Assembly: GCF_023509035.1 (NCBI RefSeq)
Contig: NZ_CP075583.1
Span: 1,054,001 to 1,118,000 of the forward strand
DNA length: 64,000 nt
DNA from: Janthinobacterium lividum
GTDB lineage: Bacteria > Pseudomonadota > Gammaproteobacteria > Burkholderiales > Burkholderiaceae_D
Direction of reading: 5' to 3'
A model generated the notes under the pieces. That model was given only the letters and a program-made list of their open reading frames with translations, was not told the DNA's origin and ran no database searches. Position 1 is the stretch's first letter, and every line of letters begins with the position of its first letter. This document shows positions 55,730 to 64,000 of this stretch, in pieces. Position numbers and translations under genes: made by a program.

Positions 55730-56926
55730 TTATACCAGTTCGATCGCCATCGCCGTCGCTTCGCCGCCACCGATGCACAGGGCCGCCACGCCGCGCTTGC
55801 CGCCGGTTTTCTTCAGGGCGCCCAGCAGGGTGACGATGATGCGCGCGCCCGAGGCGCCGATCGGGTGGCCCAGAGCACACGCGCCGCCGTGGATGTTGAT
55901 CTTGCTGTGTGGAATGTCGAGGTCGTGCATGGCCGCCATCGGCACGGCCGCGAAGGCTTCATTGATCTCGAACAAGTCGACATTGCTGCTGCTCCAGCCC
56001 GTTTTCGCATACAGCTTTTTCACCGCGCCGATGGGGGCCGTGGTGAATTCGTTCGGCGCCTGCGCATGCGTGGCGTGGCCGTGGATTTTTGCGATGACGG
56101 TGCAGCCGAGCTTTTTCGCCGTCGATTCGCGCATCAGCACCAGGGCGGCCGCGCCATCGTTGATCGACGAAGACGAGGCGGCCGTGATGGTGCCATCCTT
56201 CTTGAACGCCGCTTTCAAGGTCGGGATTTTTTCCAGGCGGGCCTTTTGCGGGCCTTCATCGATGCTGACGATGGTGTCGCCGCCGCGGCCGGAAACGGTC
56301 ACTGGCACGATTTCCCATTCGAAACTGCCATCCTTGGTGGCCGCTTGCGCGCGTTTCACCGATTCGATGGCAAACGCATCCTGCGTTTCGCGCGTGAAGC
56401 CGTACTGGCTGGCGCACTCTTCGGCAAACGTGCCCATCGAGCGGGCATTGCCCTTTTCATCGCAGCTGTAGGCGTCTTCCAGGCCATCCATCATCATGTG
56501 GTCATAGATCATGCCGTGACCGATGCGGTAGCCGCCGCGCGCCTTCGGCACCAGGTAAGGGGCGTTGGTCATCGATTCCATGCCGCCCGCCACCACCACG
56601 TCGGCGCTGCCGGCGAGCAAGGTGTCATGCGCGAACATGGTCGTCTGCATAGCCGAGCCGCACATTTTCGACAGCGTCACGGCGCCCGTGGAATCGGGCA
56701 AGCCTGCCTTGCGCAAGGCTTGGCGCGCGGGCGCTTGGCCCTGGCCGGCCATCAGGCAATTGCCGAAAAACACGTGTTCAACGGCGTCCGGCGCCACGCC
56801 AGCCCGTTCGACGGCAGCGCGGATGGCCACGGCGCCCAGGTCGCTGGCAGTGACGTTGGCAAAATCGCCCTGGAAGGCGCCCATGGGGGTGCGCGCGGCA
56901 CCGACGATTACGACTGGATCATTCAT
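55730..56926 (-). CDS. Acetyl-CoA C-acetyltransferase (thiolase)
   Basis: A 398-residue protein. The acyl-carrying cysteine is in [18 protein letters not shown] near residue 88, with INEAFAAVP, the [17 protein letters not shown] histidine and the second cysteine in [14 protein letters not shown]. It makes or splits acetoacetyl-CoA, the product route after liuE via acetoacetate. The start overlaps the aceK stop by 8 bases, so the two are coupled. Confidence 0.95.
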   Translation of the reverse strand: MNDPVVIVGAARTPMGAFQGDFANVTASDLGAVAIRAAVERAGVAPDAVEHVFFGNCLMAGQGQAPARQALRKAGLPDSTGAVTLSKMCGSAMQTTMFAHDTLLAGSADVVVAGGMESMTNAPYLVPKARGGYRIGHGMIYDHMMMDGLEDAYSCDEKGNARSMGTFAEECASQYGFTRETQDAFAIESVKRAQAATKDGSFEWEIVPVTVSGRGGDTIVSIDEGPQKARLEKIPTLKAAFKKDGTITAASSSSINDGAAALVLMRESTAKKLGCTVIAKIHGHATHAQAPNEFTTAPIGAVKKLYAKTGWSSSNVDLFEINEAFAAVPMAAMHDLDIPHSKINIHGGACALGHPIGASGARIIVTLLGALKKTGGKRGVAALCIGGGEATAMAIELV

Positions 56927-58721
56927 GTTGGATCTCCGGTTGGGGTGAGGATGGTGACTGCTTACAAAAACGCAGGTGCTGCGGATACGGGAAGACGTCC
57001 TCGATATGGCCGTCTTCGATGCGCTGCTTGCGCGCCTGCCAATATTGCGCCGTCAGCAGGTCGGCATGGTGCTGCATGAAATACTTGCGGATGCGGGGAT
57101 TGCCCAGCAGGAAGGCGCCGAATTGTTCGGGAAACACATCGTGCTTGCCGATGGGATACCACGGTTCGGCCGACATTTCTTCTTCCTCCGTACGGGCTTG
57201 CGGGATGACGCGGAACTGGCAATCGGTGATGTACTCGATTTCATCGTAATCGTAAAAAACGACACGCTGATGACGCGTCACGCCAAAGTTTTTATACAGC
57301 ATGTCGCCCGGAAAGATATTCGCCGCCACCAGTTCCTTGATGGCGTTGCCGTACTCGACGATGCCGTGTTCGACCAGGTCATCGCGGCCTTCCTTCTCGG
57401 CATTGCTCAGCCACATATTCAGCGGCACCATGCGCCGCTCGATGTACAGGTGGCGGATGATGATCTGCTCGTGGTCTTCTTCGATCAGCGAGGGGGCGAA
57501 CTGTTTCAGTTCGGCCAGCAGTTCTGCGGCAAAACGGGCGCGGGGAAAGGCCACGTTGGAATACTCGAGCGTGTCGGCCATGCGGCCCACGCGGTCGTGG
57601 TGTTTCACCAGCAAATACTTTTGCTGGACTTGTGCGCGCGTGGTTTCCTTGGGCGGCGGGAAAAAATCCTTGATGACCTTGAAGACGTAGGGAAACGACG
57701 GCAGGGCAAACACCAGCATCACCAGGCCGCGGATGCCGGGTGCGCTTTCAAAGTGGTCCGACGAGTGTTTCAAGTGCTGCAGATAGTCGCGGTAAAACAG
57801 CGTCTTGCCCTGTTTTTGCAGGCCCAGTATCGTATAGATTTCGCTGCGCGGTTTGCGCGGCAGCAAGCTGCGCAGGAATTGCACATAGGCCGACGGCACT
57901 TCCATATCCACTAGGAAATATGCGCGCGTAAACGAAAACAGCACGGCAATCTGCTGGTGCTCGAACAGCACCGTGTCGAGCACCAGCTTGCCGTGGCGGT
58001 TGTGCAGGATCGGCACGACAAACGGGTATTCGCGGTTGCCGTTGATACCCTTGCCGACTAGGTAGGCGCCCTTGTTGCGGTAGAACAAGCTGGTCAGGAC
58101 CTGGATCTGGTGGTTCGGTTCCAGCCGGTCGCCGCCGAACAGCTGGTGCAGGCGCGCTTCCACCTGGGCCACATCACGCTCCAGGTTGGCAAATACGCAG
58201 TCCAGCTGGAAGTTGCTCACCATGCGCATCAAGGTGTGGCGCAAGCCGTCCTTGCCGGGGTAATACACGCGGTAGGTGGGCACCGGATCTTGCGTGTCGA
58301 TGTATTCCGTGGAAACCACAGGACGCACGAAAATATAGTCGTTATTGAAATACGTGCGGTGCAGGATATTGCAGCAGACGGAATTGAAGAAGGTTTCCGC
58401 CAGTTCCGGCTGCTTGTGCTCCGTCAGCATGCCGATGTAGTGCAGCTTGAGTTCGCGCCACACTTCGTCGCTCAACTCCGACTCTTCGTACTCATCTTCG
58501 AGCATCTGCACGCATTCCTGCACGCGCTTGTCATAAAAGTCGATGCGTTCGCGGGCCGCCGTCTGTGCCGCGGTCCAGGCGCCTTGCTCGAAATACTGCT
58601 TGGCTTGCCGGCTGGTTGCGCGAAACAGGCGGTAATGCTTGTCGAAGCCGTCGCGGATGGTGCGCGCGATATCGAATGCAATCTGGGAAGAGAGCAATTT
58701 GGGGAAGGCAATTTGCGTCAT
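56919..58721 (-). CDS. aceK: Isocitrate dehydrogenase kinase/phosphatase
   Basis: A 600-residue protein. The N-terminal regulatory half ([20 protein letters not shown]) and the kinase half with [22 protein letters not shown] (ATP site) and [21 protein letters not shown] (catalytic and metal residues) match AceK throughout. It controls flux between the TCA cycle and the glyoxylate bypass by reversible phosphorylation of Icd. It lies between liuA and a thiolase rather than with aceA/aceB as in E. coli, which links acetyl-CoA-yielding catabolism to bypass control. Confidence 0.97.
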   Translation of the reverse strand: MTQIAFPKLLSSQIAFDIARTIRDGFDKHYRLFRATSRQAKQYFEQGAWTAAQTAARERIDFYDKRVQECVQMLEDEYEESELSDEVWRELKLHYIGMLTEHKQPELAETFFNSVCCNILHRTYFNNDYIFVRPVVSTEYIDTQDPVPTYRVYYPGKDGLRHTLMRMVSNFQLDCVFANLERDVAQVEARLHQLFGGDRLEPNHQIQVLTSLFYRNKGAYLVGKGINGNREYPFVVPILHNRHGKLVLDTVLFEHQQIAVLFSFTRAYFLVDMEVPSAYVQFLRSLLPRKPRSEIYTILGLQKQGKTLFYRDYLQHLKHSSDHFESAPGIRGLVMLVFALPSFPYVFKVIKDFFPPPKETTRAQVQQKYLLVKHHDRVGRMADTLEYSNVAFPRARFAAELLAELKQFAPSLIEEDHEQIIIRHLYIERRMVPLNMWLSNAEKEGRDDLVEHGIVEYGNAIKELVAANIFPGDMLYKNFGVTRHQRVVFYDYDEIEYITDCQFRVIPQARTEEEEMSAEPWYPIGKHDVFPEQFGAFLLGNPRIRKYFMQHHADLLTAQYWQARKQRIEDGHIEDVFPYPQHLRFCKQSPSSPQPEIQHE

Positions 58722-58774
58722 ATCTGTGCTCGCATGAATGGCTCATCACCCAGTCGATAGGCGCGCGCCCGTGC

Positions 58775-59959
58775 TTACTTGGTTTCCGCAAACAGTTCGC
58801 GGCCTATCAGCATGCGGCGGATTTCGCTGGTCCCGGCGCCGATTTCGTACAGCTTGGCATCGCGCCACAGGCGGCCGGCCGGATATTCATTGATGTAGCC
58901 GTTGCCGCCCAGGGCCTGGATCGCTTCGCCCGCCATCCAGGTTGCTTTCTCTGCACTATACAGAATGGCGCCGGCCGCATCCTTGCGCAGCTGGCGCACG
59001 GCTTCCGGCGTGGTGGCGCGGTCGCAGGCCTGGCCTACGGCATACACATAAGCCTTGCACGCCATCATGGTCGAATACATATCGGCCAGTTTGCCCTGCA
59101 TCAATTGGAATTCGCCGATGGCCTGGCCGAACTGCTTGCGGTCATGTACGTAAGGCACGACCAGGTCCATGCAGGCCTGCATGATGCCCAGCGGGCCGCC
59201 GGACAGCACGGTGCGCTCGAAATCGAGGCCCGACATCAGCACATTGACGCCCTTGCCCAGGCCACCGAGCACGTTTTCGGCCGGCACTTCGCAATCCTGG
59301 AACACCAGTTCGCCCGTGTGCGAGCCGCGCATGCCCAGCTTGTCGAGCTTTTGCGCGATGGAAAAGCCCTTGAAATTCTTTTCGATCAGGAAAGCCGTCA
59401 TGCCGCGCGGGCCCGCTTCCAGGTCATTCTTGGCGTACACTACCAGCACGTCCGCGTCGGGGCCGTTGGTGATCCACATCTTGGTGCCGTTCAAGACCCA
59501 GCGGTCGCCCTTGAAGTCGGCGCGCAGCTTCATGCTGACGACGTCCGAGCCTGCATTCGGTTCCGACATGGCCAGGGCGCCGATGTGTTCGCCCGTGATC
59601 AGTTTCGGCAGGTATTTGGCTTTTTGCTCGGCCGTGCCGTTGCGCTTGATCTGGTTCACGCACAGGTTCGAGTGGGCGCCGTAGGAAAGGCCGACGGAAG
59701 CCGAGGCGCGCGAGATTTCTTCCATGGCGATGATGTGCGCCAGGTAGCCCATGCCGGCGCCGCCGTATTCTTCGCTGACGGTGATGCCGAGCAAGCCCAT
59801 GTCGCCCATCTTGCGCCACAGGTCCATGGGGAACTGGTCCGTGCGGTCGATTTCGGCCGCCCGCGGCGCGATTTCGGCGGCGGCGAATTGTTGGATCGCT
59901 TCGCGCAGGGAGGCGATGTCGTCGCCGTGGTCAAAGGTCAAGCCTGGGAGATGGAGCAT
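58775..59959 (-). CDS. liuA: Isovaleryl-CoA dehydrogenase
   Basis: A 394-residue protein. [57 protein letters not shown] and the C-terminal [19 protein letters not shown] are characteristic of IVD. It oxidises isovaleryl-CoA to 3-methylcrotonyl-CoA, the substrate of LiuB/LiuD, 45 kb away in the same window. A LiuR-type palindrome lies about 70 bases upstream and liuR follows on the same strand further up. Confidence 0.95.
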   Translation of the reverse strand: MLHLPGLTFDHGDDIASLREAIQQFAAAEIAPRAAEIDRTDQFPMDLWRKMGDMGLLGITVSEEYGGAGMGYLAHIIAMEEISRASASVGLSYGAHSNLCVNQIKRNGTAEQKAKYLPKLITGEHIGALAMSEPNAGSDVVSMKLRADFKGDRWVLNGTKMWITNGPDADVLVVYAKNDLEAGPRGMTAFLIEKNFKGFSIAQKLDKLGMRGSHTGELVFQDCEVPAENVLGGLGKGVNVLMSGLDFERTVLSGGPLGIMQACMDLVVPYVHDRKQFGQAIGEFQLMQGKLADMYSTMMACKAYVYAVGQACDRATTPEAVRQLRKDAAGAILYSAEKATWMAGEAIQALGGNGYINEYPAGRLWRDAKLYEIGAGTSEIRRMLIGRELFAETK

Positions 59960-60028
59960 GTCGTCCTCGTCGTTATAAGTGTGGCGGTCATGGATGCAGG
60001 GTCAGTGAAGCTATGATACTCAGTTGTG

Positions 60029-60050
60029 ACGTTTACGTAAACGTAAAGCG
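60029..60050. promoter_or_regulatory. LiuR-type operator upstream of liuA
   Basis: ACGTTTACGTAAACGT (60029-60044) is a perfect 16-bp palindrome extended by AAAG. On the coding strand TTTACG, 17 bases and TATCAT fit a weak promoter overlapped by the site. It shares ACGTAAACGTAAAG with the ychJ-internal operator. Confidence 0.75.
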
Positions 60051-60082
60051 CCGCGCGCGGCAGCTGTTCGCTGCCTGCGCCT

Positions 60083-60487
60083 TTAGTTTGTTTGCGCCTT
60101 ATCAATATTCAAGTCCGCCAGCATGCGCGCGCAAGCGTCTTCATGCGCGCTGATTTCCGCCAGCGCCATTTCAATGTCGATGCGCTGCTGCTCCAGCGTT
60201 TGCCGGTGCTGCGCCAGGACGCCCAGGAAACGGTCCATCTGTGCGCGCGTGTCCTTCGGCGACTCGTACATGTCGACCAGGCTCTTGATCTCCGACAGCG
60301 CCAGGCCCAGGCGCTTGCCACGCAGGGTCAGTTTCAGGCGGGTGCGGTCGCGCGGCGTGTAGACGCGGCTGCGCCCACCGGCGCCTTCACGTTTTGGGCT
60401 GAGCAAGCCCTGGTCTTCATAGAAACGGATGGCGCGCGCCGTGATGTCGAATTCCCGCGCCAGTTCGGTAATGGTATAGGTCGTCAT
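60083..60487 (-). CDS. liuR: MerR-family regulator of leucine/isovalerate catabolism
   Basis: About 134 residues from MTTYTITELAREFDITARAI; an in-frame ATG at 60511 would add eight residues. The MerR winged helix includes RAIRFYEDQGLLSPKRE and RVYTPRDRTRLKLTLRGKRLG, followed by the dimerisation helix (LAQHRQTLEQQRIDIEMALAEI). LiuR is known to repress liu genes in proteobacteria. It lies upstream of liuA with the operator between. Its own promoter carries a similar site. Confidence 0.9.
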   Translation of the reverse strand: MTTYTITELAREFDITARAIRFYEDQGLLSPKREGAGGRSRVYTPRDRTRLKLTLRGKRLGLALSEIKSLVDMYESPKDTRAQMDRFLGVLAQHRQTLEQQRIDIEMALAEISAHEDACARMLADLNIDKAQTN

Positions 60488-60562
60488 TGCTGCGGGCGGT
60501 GTCGGTTGCATGGGTGGTCGGTAGCTGGATGGGTGCGGCGAGGCAATGGGTGGCAAGGTGCC

Positions 60563-60611
60563 GTATACGTCAACGTCTATCCTATTGTAGCGTGCCCTGC
60601 CCGTGCTGCAA
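60563..60611 (-). promoter_or_regulatory. liuR promoter with LiuR-like site
   Basis: On the minus strand TTGCAG (60606-60611), 16 bases, TACAAT (60584-60589), then GACGTTGACGTATAC (60563-60577) around the expected transcription start. ACGTTGACGTA is identical to 11 bases of the ychJ-internal operator, consistent with autorepression. Confidence 0.65.
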
Positions 60612-61170
60612 CAAAGAAAAAAGAGGGCATCAACAGGATAATTTGGCGAATAAGGCAACAATTACTGAAAATAAATTGATTCTTCTTGGGCAAACACGCT
60701 TAAGATCGAGAGTTGGTGGCCAAGATGACACCAAAAAGAGCTTTCCTGGCATAACGGCGACATTCTTTTCGCTGCGATGGCAGTAAAATTTTTTAGCGCA
60801 GATTCTTTCCAGTAGGCACGATCAAAAAACAACGTTTCACTATGAGTACGTTGTGCAGATCGTTTCCATATTGAAAACAAAATGGCCCTTCTGAAAACTT
60901 TGTCTACAAGAAATTGTATGACATGGGCATTGCGCGTATCGGTGGAGGAGGGCATTATCCGATACCGTACGTTGTAATGCCAAACCGAGGCTTTGAATCG
61001 TGCTGCAGTGCGAAAATCAAGGCTAGCCGCGAATTTGACCCGAAGCCACACAGAATCACAAGAGAAAATTCGGCCCACTTTTTGACCTGAAAAGCCCGGC
61101 TGGAGTGTTAATTGTTAATTTATACTCTTTTCAAATGTAACAATCTGTATGGTCATTCAAGAAACTGACT
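60612..61170. other. Low-GC intergenic region without a convincing gene
   Basis: About 560 bases of lower GC. An open frame of 138 codons on the minus strand (61078 to 60662) shows no recognisable family, is rich in Trp, Cys and Phe and has no ribosome site, so I do not call it. The end near 61095-61126 is AT-rich and includes TATACT at 61121-61126, a possible -10 for the next gene. Confidence 0.4.
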
Positions 61171-61188
61171 TTCATGTTACAACATGAA
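61171..61188. promoter_or_regulatory. Palindromic operator upstream of the XRE-like regulator
   Basis: TTCATGTT-AC-AACATGAA is a perfect dyad 12 bases before the start codon. A half-matching ATGTAACA lies at about 61135. This placement suits autoregulation by the following gene. Confidence 0.6.
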
Positions 61189-61199
61189 ATAGTACACCT

Positions 61200-61607
61200 A
61201 TGAATTCTTCTAACGAACGCGAAAGCTTCAGCCAGCGACTTCAGTTGGCTCTCAAAAACGCCCATTATTCTCCAGACAGCCCGACCAGACTGGCCCGGGA
61301 ATTCAATATCCGTTTCGACGGGCGCCCGATTACCGTGCATGCAGCTAGGAAATGGTTAGTAGGTGAAGCAATTCCCACGCAAGAGAAATTGCGCATGATT
61401 GCCCAATGGTTAGGCGTTCCGGCGGAATGGTTGCGTTTTGGCGGCCCTGAAAGCGCCACGCCGAATGGCGAAGCGGGCAGCGCTTTATCGCGTTTTGAGT
61501 CCGCCGATGTAAAATTAATTGCTGATTTGCAAAGATTGGATGAACATCATCGTCAAATCGCGCGAGAATTTATTCGCATGCTGGTAAGAGTCAACTACCA
61601 AAAGTAA
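61200..61607 (+). CDS. Small XRE-like transcriptional regulator
   Basis: A 135-residue protein. Residues about 8-70 look like a helix-turn-helix region with an atypical insertion (RLQLALKNAHYSPDSPTRLA, VHAARKWLVGEAIPTQEKLR, MIAQWLGVPAEWLRFG), similar to small regulators common in Oxalobacteraceae and phage-derived repressors. The C-terminal 50 residues form a helical tail. Only a weak ribosome site precedes the ATG. The perfect dyad directly upstream suggests it controls itself. Confidence 0.75.
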   Translation: MNSSNERESFSQRLQLALKNAHYSPDSPTRLAREFNIRFDGRPITVHAARKWLVGEAIPTQEKLRMIAQWLGVPAEWLRFGGPESATPNGEAGSALSRFESADVKLIADLQRLDEHHRQIAREFIRMLVRVNYQK

Positions 61608-61852
61608 GCATCCAGGCCATCCCCGGCCGGCGCCGTCCGCCTTTCGTTGACGGTGCTCCCCCTGTCTTTTTATTTGCGCAACGTCATACTGGAGACATGA
61701 TTTTGCCGCACAATAAGACCTCGCATGTTGCGCTGCAGCGGAATTATTTGACAATAATCCCGCACGCAGCGGCGCAGCGGCCAATACCAGCGCATAATCA
61801 CATCAGAAGCAGCCAGTTCATCCACTACGGAGCCGAGCATTTGAGCCGTCTT

Positions 61853-62023
61853 ATGAAAAGTAACTACAGCAATACCGCGCAGCTGAAGGACTTAATGACC
61901 GTGCCCCCCATGACTGCCGCGCAACATGCGGAAGTGATGCGCAAACGGATCGCCCACCGCAGGATGGTTGAAGAAGCCAGGGATTTGAAGCAGGCGAGTG
62001 CCCACCAGTTCGACAAGCGGTGA
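61853..62023 (+). CDS. Small hypothetical protein, 56 residues
   Basis: MKSNYSNTAQLKDLMTVPPM then TAAQHAEVMRKRIAHRRMVEEARDLKQ: a charged, mostly helical small protein. I do not recognise a family. The same frame is open upstream to an ATG at 61697, but that extension is low in complexity and lacks a ribosome site. It is followed by repeat element copy B. Confidence 0.4.
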   Translation: MKSNYSNTAQLKDLMTVPPMTAAQHAEVMRKRIAHRRMVEEARDLKQASAHQFDKR

Positions 62024-62030
62024 GTGGTGG

Positions 62031-62148
62031 ATGCCTGACCAAAGCTGCTGCGCGTCGCGCTTTGCAGCCGGCGATGCTCACCGTGCTAGAGCACGGTTGC
62101 GCTTCTCGGCCACAAATCGCTGCCGCTCGCTATGGTTTTGTCAGGCAT
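62031..62148. repeat. Structured 118-bp palindromic repeat element, copy B
   Basis: The outer stem ATGCCTGACCAAA (62031-62043) pairs with TTTTGTCAGGCAT (62136-62148) with one mismatch. The inner hairpin is ACCGTGCT-AG-AGCACGGT (62080-62097), flanked by GGCGATGCTC and TGCGCTTCTC. It has the same order of parts as copy A at 53677-53796, with paired changes in the stems. Confidence 0.7.
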
Positions 62149-62178
62149 CGTGACGTGCGTAGTTGGTGATGTAGTCTG

Positions 62179-62793
62179 TTAGTTTGTTGCTGACTGGTCT
62201 GATGCTTTCAAACCATTCCACCGCGGCGCCAGGCCGTGCTCGATGCCGAGCAAGTCGATGACGCGCGCCACCGTATGGTCGACCATTTCCGCAATGCTCT
62301 GCGGGTGGTGATAAAAGCTCGGTAAGGGCGGGAAGATGATGCCGCCCATTTCGGTCACGGCTGTCATATTGCGCAAGTGCGCCAGGTTGAACGGCGTTTC
62401 GCGCACCATCAGGATCAGGCGGCGGCGCTCCTTGAGCACCACATCGGCTGCCCGCGTAATCAAATTATCCGACAAGCCATGTGCCACGGCCGCCAGCGTC
62501 TTCATTGAGCACGGCGCGACGACCATGCCATCCGATTGAAACGAGCCACTGGCGATACTCGCGCCGATGTCGCGCAGCTTGTGTACCACGTGCGCCTGCG
62601 CTTCGATTTCCTTGCGCCCTACGCCCGTTTCCTGGTGCAGGGTCAGTACGGCTGCATCCGACAAGACCAGATGCGTCTCGACGCCGGGGATGGCGACGAG
62701 CAATTGCAGCAGCCGCAAGCCATACACGGCGCCCGTGGCGCCCGTGATGGCCACGACGATACGGCGCGGCCGCTGCTGTTGGCTATCAGGCAT
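62179..62793 (-). CDS. ubiX: Flavin prenyltransferase UbiX
   Basis: A 204-residue flavoprotein. [20 protein letters not shown] (FMN site), [29 protein letters not shown] and [21 protein letters not shown] are UbiX signatures. It makes the prenylated FMN cofactor used by UbiD in ubiquinone synthesis. It overlaps grxD by 8 bases. Confidence 0.95.
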   Translation of the reverse strand: MPDSQQQRPRRIVVAITGATGAVYGLRLLQLLVAIPGVETHLVLSDAAVLTLHQETGVGRKEIEAQAHVVHKLRDIGASIASGSFQSDGMVVAPCSMKTLAAVAHGLSDNLITRAADVVLKERRRLILMVRETPFNLAHLRNMTAVTEMGGIIFPPLPSFYHHPQSIAEMVDHTVARVIDLLGIEHGLAPRWNGLKASDQSATN

Positions 62794-63097
62794 CCAGCAG
62801 GGACTTCAGTTCGCCCGATTCAAACATTTCATTCATGATATCGGAACCACCGATGAACTCGCCTTTGACATACAGCTGCGGAATGGTTGGCCAGTTCGAG
62901 TAATCCTTGATGCCCTGGCGCACTTCCGGGTCATCCAGCACGTTGACGGTGGCGATGTTTTCGACGCCGCATGCTTTCAGGATCTGGATGGCGCGGCCGG
63001 AAAAGCCGCACTGCGGGAACTGGGCAGTGCCCTTCATGAACAGCACGACTGGCGTGCTCGTCACGGTTTCTTTGATCCAGGTTTGTACGTCGCTCAT
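62786..63097 (-). CDS. grxD: Monothiol glutaredoxin Grx4/GrxD
   Basis: A 103-residue protein with the CGFS motif ([17 protein letters not shown]), preceded by VVLFMKGT and followed by [19 protein letters not shown], complete for the family. CGFS glutaredoxins carry and deliver [2Fe-2S] clusters, here possibly for BioB among others (inference). A GCCGTC/GACGGC hairpin lies in the 156-base gap upstream. Confidence 0.95.
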   Translation of the reverse strand: MSDVQTWIKETVTSTPVVLFMKGTAQFPQCGFSGRAIQILKACGVENIATVNVLDDPEVRQGIKDYSNWPTIPQLYVKGEFIGGSDIMNEMFESGELKSLLDA

Positions 63098-63253
63098 AGC
63101 TGCCTCTGATGGGTAAATAAATAGATGCCGTCATTTTATAAGAAAACGACGGCACGGGTATGCGCTCAAGTCATAAATCGGACAAGTCAGCCACGTAGAA
63201 GTTTATAACTGCTTGCCCAGGCAGATGGATTGTGCCGCGCCCACGTATTTGCC

Positions 63254-63673
63254 TCAGGCAATGACGGCTGTATAGCCGTGTTTGGCATAAAACGCCACCG
63301 CGCGGCTATTTACCACGCGGGTGGACAGGTGCACAGCCTGGTAGCCATGCCGGCGCGCCTGCGCTTCCACATGGGCCAGCAGGGCAGCGCCCACGCCGGT
63401 GGCGCCGGGGCGCGCATACATGCGCTTGAGTTCTGCCGTGGCGCTGTCCGCTTCGCCCAGCGGCCGCAGGGCGGCGCAGCCCAGCAGGGCGCCGGCGCCG
63501 TCGCGGGCCAGGTAAAAGCCGCCGCGCGGCGTTGCCGCTTCGACATCGAAGGAAGAACGGCCACTGTCGCCGTTGATGCGCAGCAGCACATCCGATAATT
63601 CGTCGAGCAGCAGCTTGGCATCCAGGCTGGCGGCGTCCACCGCCAGGATGACGAGGTCATGCCTGGCGGCCAT
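63254..63673 (-). CDS. GNAT-family N-acetyltransferase
   Basis: A 139-residue protein. The acetyl-CoA loop is MYARPGATGVGAALLAHVEAQARRHG, a slightly diverged R/Q-x-x-G-x-G/A, followed by VHLSTRVVNSRAVAFYAKHGY. The substrate is unknown. The start lies four bases after the tex stop, so it is in the tex operon. Confidence 0.85.
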   Translation of the reverse strand: MAARHDLVILAVDAASLDAKLLLDELSDVLLRINGDSGRSSFDVEAATPRGGFYLARDGAGALLGCAALRPLGEADSATAELKRMYARPGATGVGAALLAHVEAQARRHGYQAVHLSTRVVNSRAVAFYAKHGYTAVIA

Positions 63674-63677
63674 GGAC

Positions 63678-64000
63678 TTAGCCGCGCAGCTTGGCGAACG
63701 CGGCGGCCATGCTGCCAGCCGGCTCGGGGGCGTTGCGCGACTGCGACTGGTGCTGTGCCATGCTGCGGCGGTCGTTGCGGTCGCCTTTTTGCTCGGGCTT
63801 GCTGCCCGGCTGCGGCGCGCTGTCCGTCAGGCGCATGGTCAGCGCGATGCGCTTGCGCTTTTCATCGACTTCCAGCACCTTGACGCGCACGACCTGGCCA
63901 GCCTTGACCACCGTGTGCGGGTCCTTCACAAACGTGTTCGACAGGGCCGAGATGTGCACGAGACCATCCTGGTGCACGCCGATATCGACAAAGGCGCCAA
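63678..64000 (-). CDS. tex: Tex-type transcription accessory protein, C-terminal part (cut by window edge)
   Basis: The visible 107 residues begin [20 protein letters not shown] and continue [20 protein letters not shown], an S1 RNA-binding domain exactly as at the Tex C-terminus, then a charged tail ending AAAFAKLRG. The start lies outside the window. Tex is a conserved RNA-binding factor linked to transcription and stress tolerance. Confidence 0.88.
   Translation of the reverse strand, partial: GAFVDIGVHQDGLVHISALSNTFVKDPHTVVKAGQVVRVKVLEVDEKRKRIALTMRLTDSAPQPGSKPEQKGDRNDRRSMAQHQSQSRNAPEPAGSMAAAFAKLRG

Noticed and set aside
54333..56471. A 712-codon plus-strand open frame
   Set aside because: It lies antisense to acyl-CoA dehydrogenase, SDR and thiolase genes that have clear motifs; long antisense frames are a by-product of high third-position GC.
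60662..61078. A 138-codon minus-strand frame in the low-GC gap
   Set aside because: No ribosome site, no family motif, odd composition rich in Trp, Cys and Phe, and no operon partner.

Overview
The window is chromosomal DNA of a Gram-negative betaproteobacterium, most likely a Janthinobacterium-like member of the Oxalobacteraceae. The grounds are the two 16S rRNA genes, high GC with strong third-position bias, the liu leucine pathway under a MerR-type LiuR, and an rrn operon order of 16S-tRNA-Ile-tRNA-Ala-23S-5S. Genus is inferred from reading, not from a database search.

Layout. 0-2.4 kb: yraN (cut by the edge) and lpoA, divergent from rsmI, the same order as the E. coli yraL/yraM/yraN block. 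2.4-3.5 kb: a TonB-like anchored protein, tRNA-Pro(UGG), its terminator, and a GGGGTCAGACCCC repeat. 3.5-14.8 kb: one long minus-strand unit ychJ-liuB-liuC-bioA-bioF-bioD-bioB-liuD-ghrA-liuE. Here the complete late biotin pathway sits inside the leucine/isovalerate operon, whose carboxylase needs biotin. A LiuR-type operator lies inside the ychJ coding sequence. Matching sites precede liuA (58.8-60.0 kb) and liuR (60.1-60.5 kb). 14.9-28.6 kb: D-amino-acid dehydrogenase, a serine hydrolase, a GntR regulator, a DJ-1-type exported protein, an AraC-type membrane regulator, then murQ, an AmpG-like permease, a GHL10 lipoprotein, a BadF-type sugar kinase, an AmiD-type amidase, a LysR regulator and a D-Ala-D-Ala dipeptidase. 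This is a peptidoglycan recycling locus. 28.6-29.9 kb: a sodium:neurotransmitter-symporter-family transporter.

30.0-43.3 kb: two near-identical rRNA operons in direct tandem, 7.6 kb apart start to start, separated only by one lower-GC beta-propeller lipoprotein gene. The copies differ in 23S helix 45 (a 14-nt longer hairpin in copy 1) and in a V6 helix of 16S. 43.4-53.4 kb: PBP4-type dacB with a SpmA-SpmB fusion, then a peptide-binding protein, a TonB-dependent receptor and an LD-carboxypeptidase, which look like a murein-peptide scavenging set; then a YihY-type membrane protein. 53.4-53.7 kb: a candidate non-coding RNA with a consensus promoter and terminator, followed by a structured repeat that recurs at 62.0 kb. 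53.8-60.5 kb: acyl-CoA dehydrogenase, SDR, thiolase, aceK, liuA, liuR. 61-64 kb: a small XRE-like regulator, a small hypothetical protein, ubiX, grxD, a GNAT enzyme and the end of tex.

Quality caution. At least six protein genes (liuD, bioF, dadA-like, serine hydrolase, SNF transporter, propeller lipoprotein) are broken by a single-base change in a run of 4-9 identical bases, and a 16S and a 5S copy show the same kind of change. These look like homopolymer sequencing errors rather than real pseudogenes. Annotated spans give the reconstructed genes.
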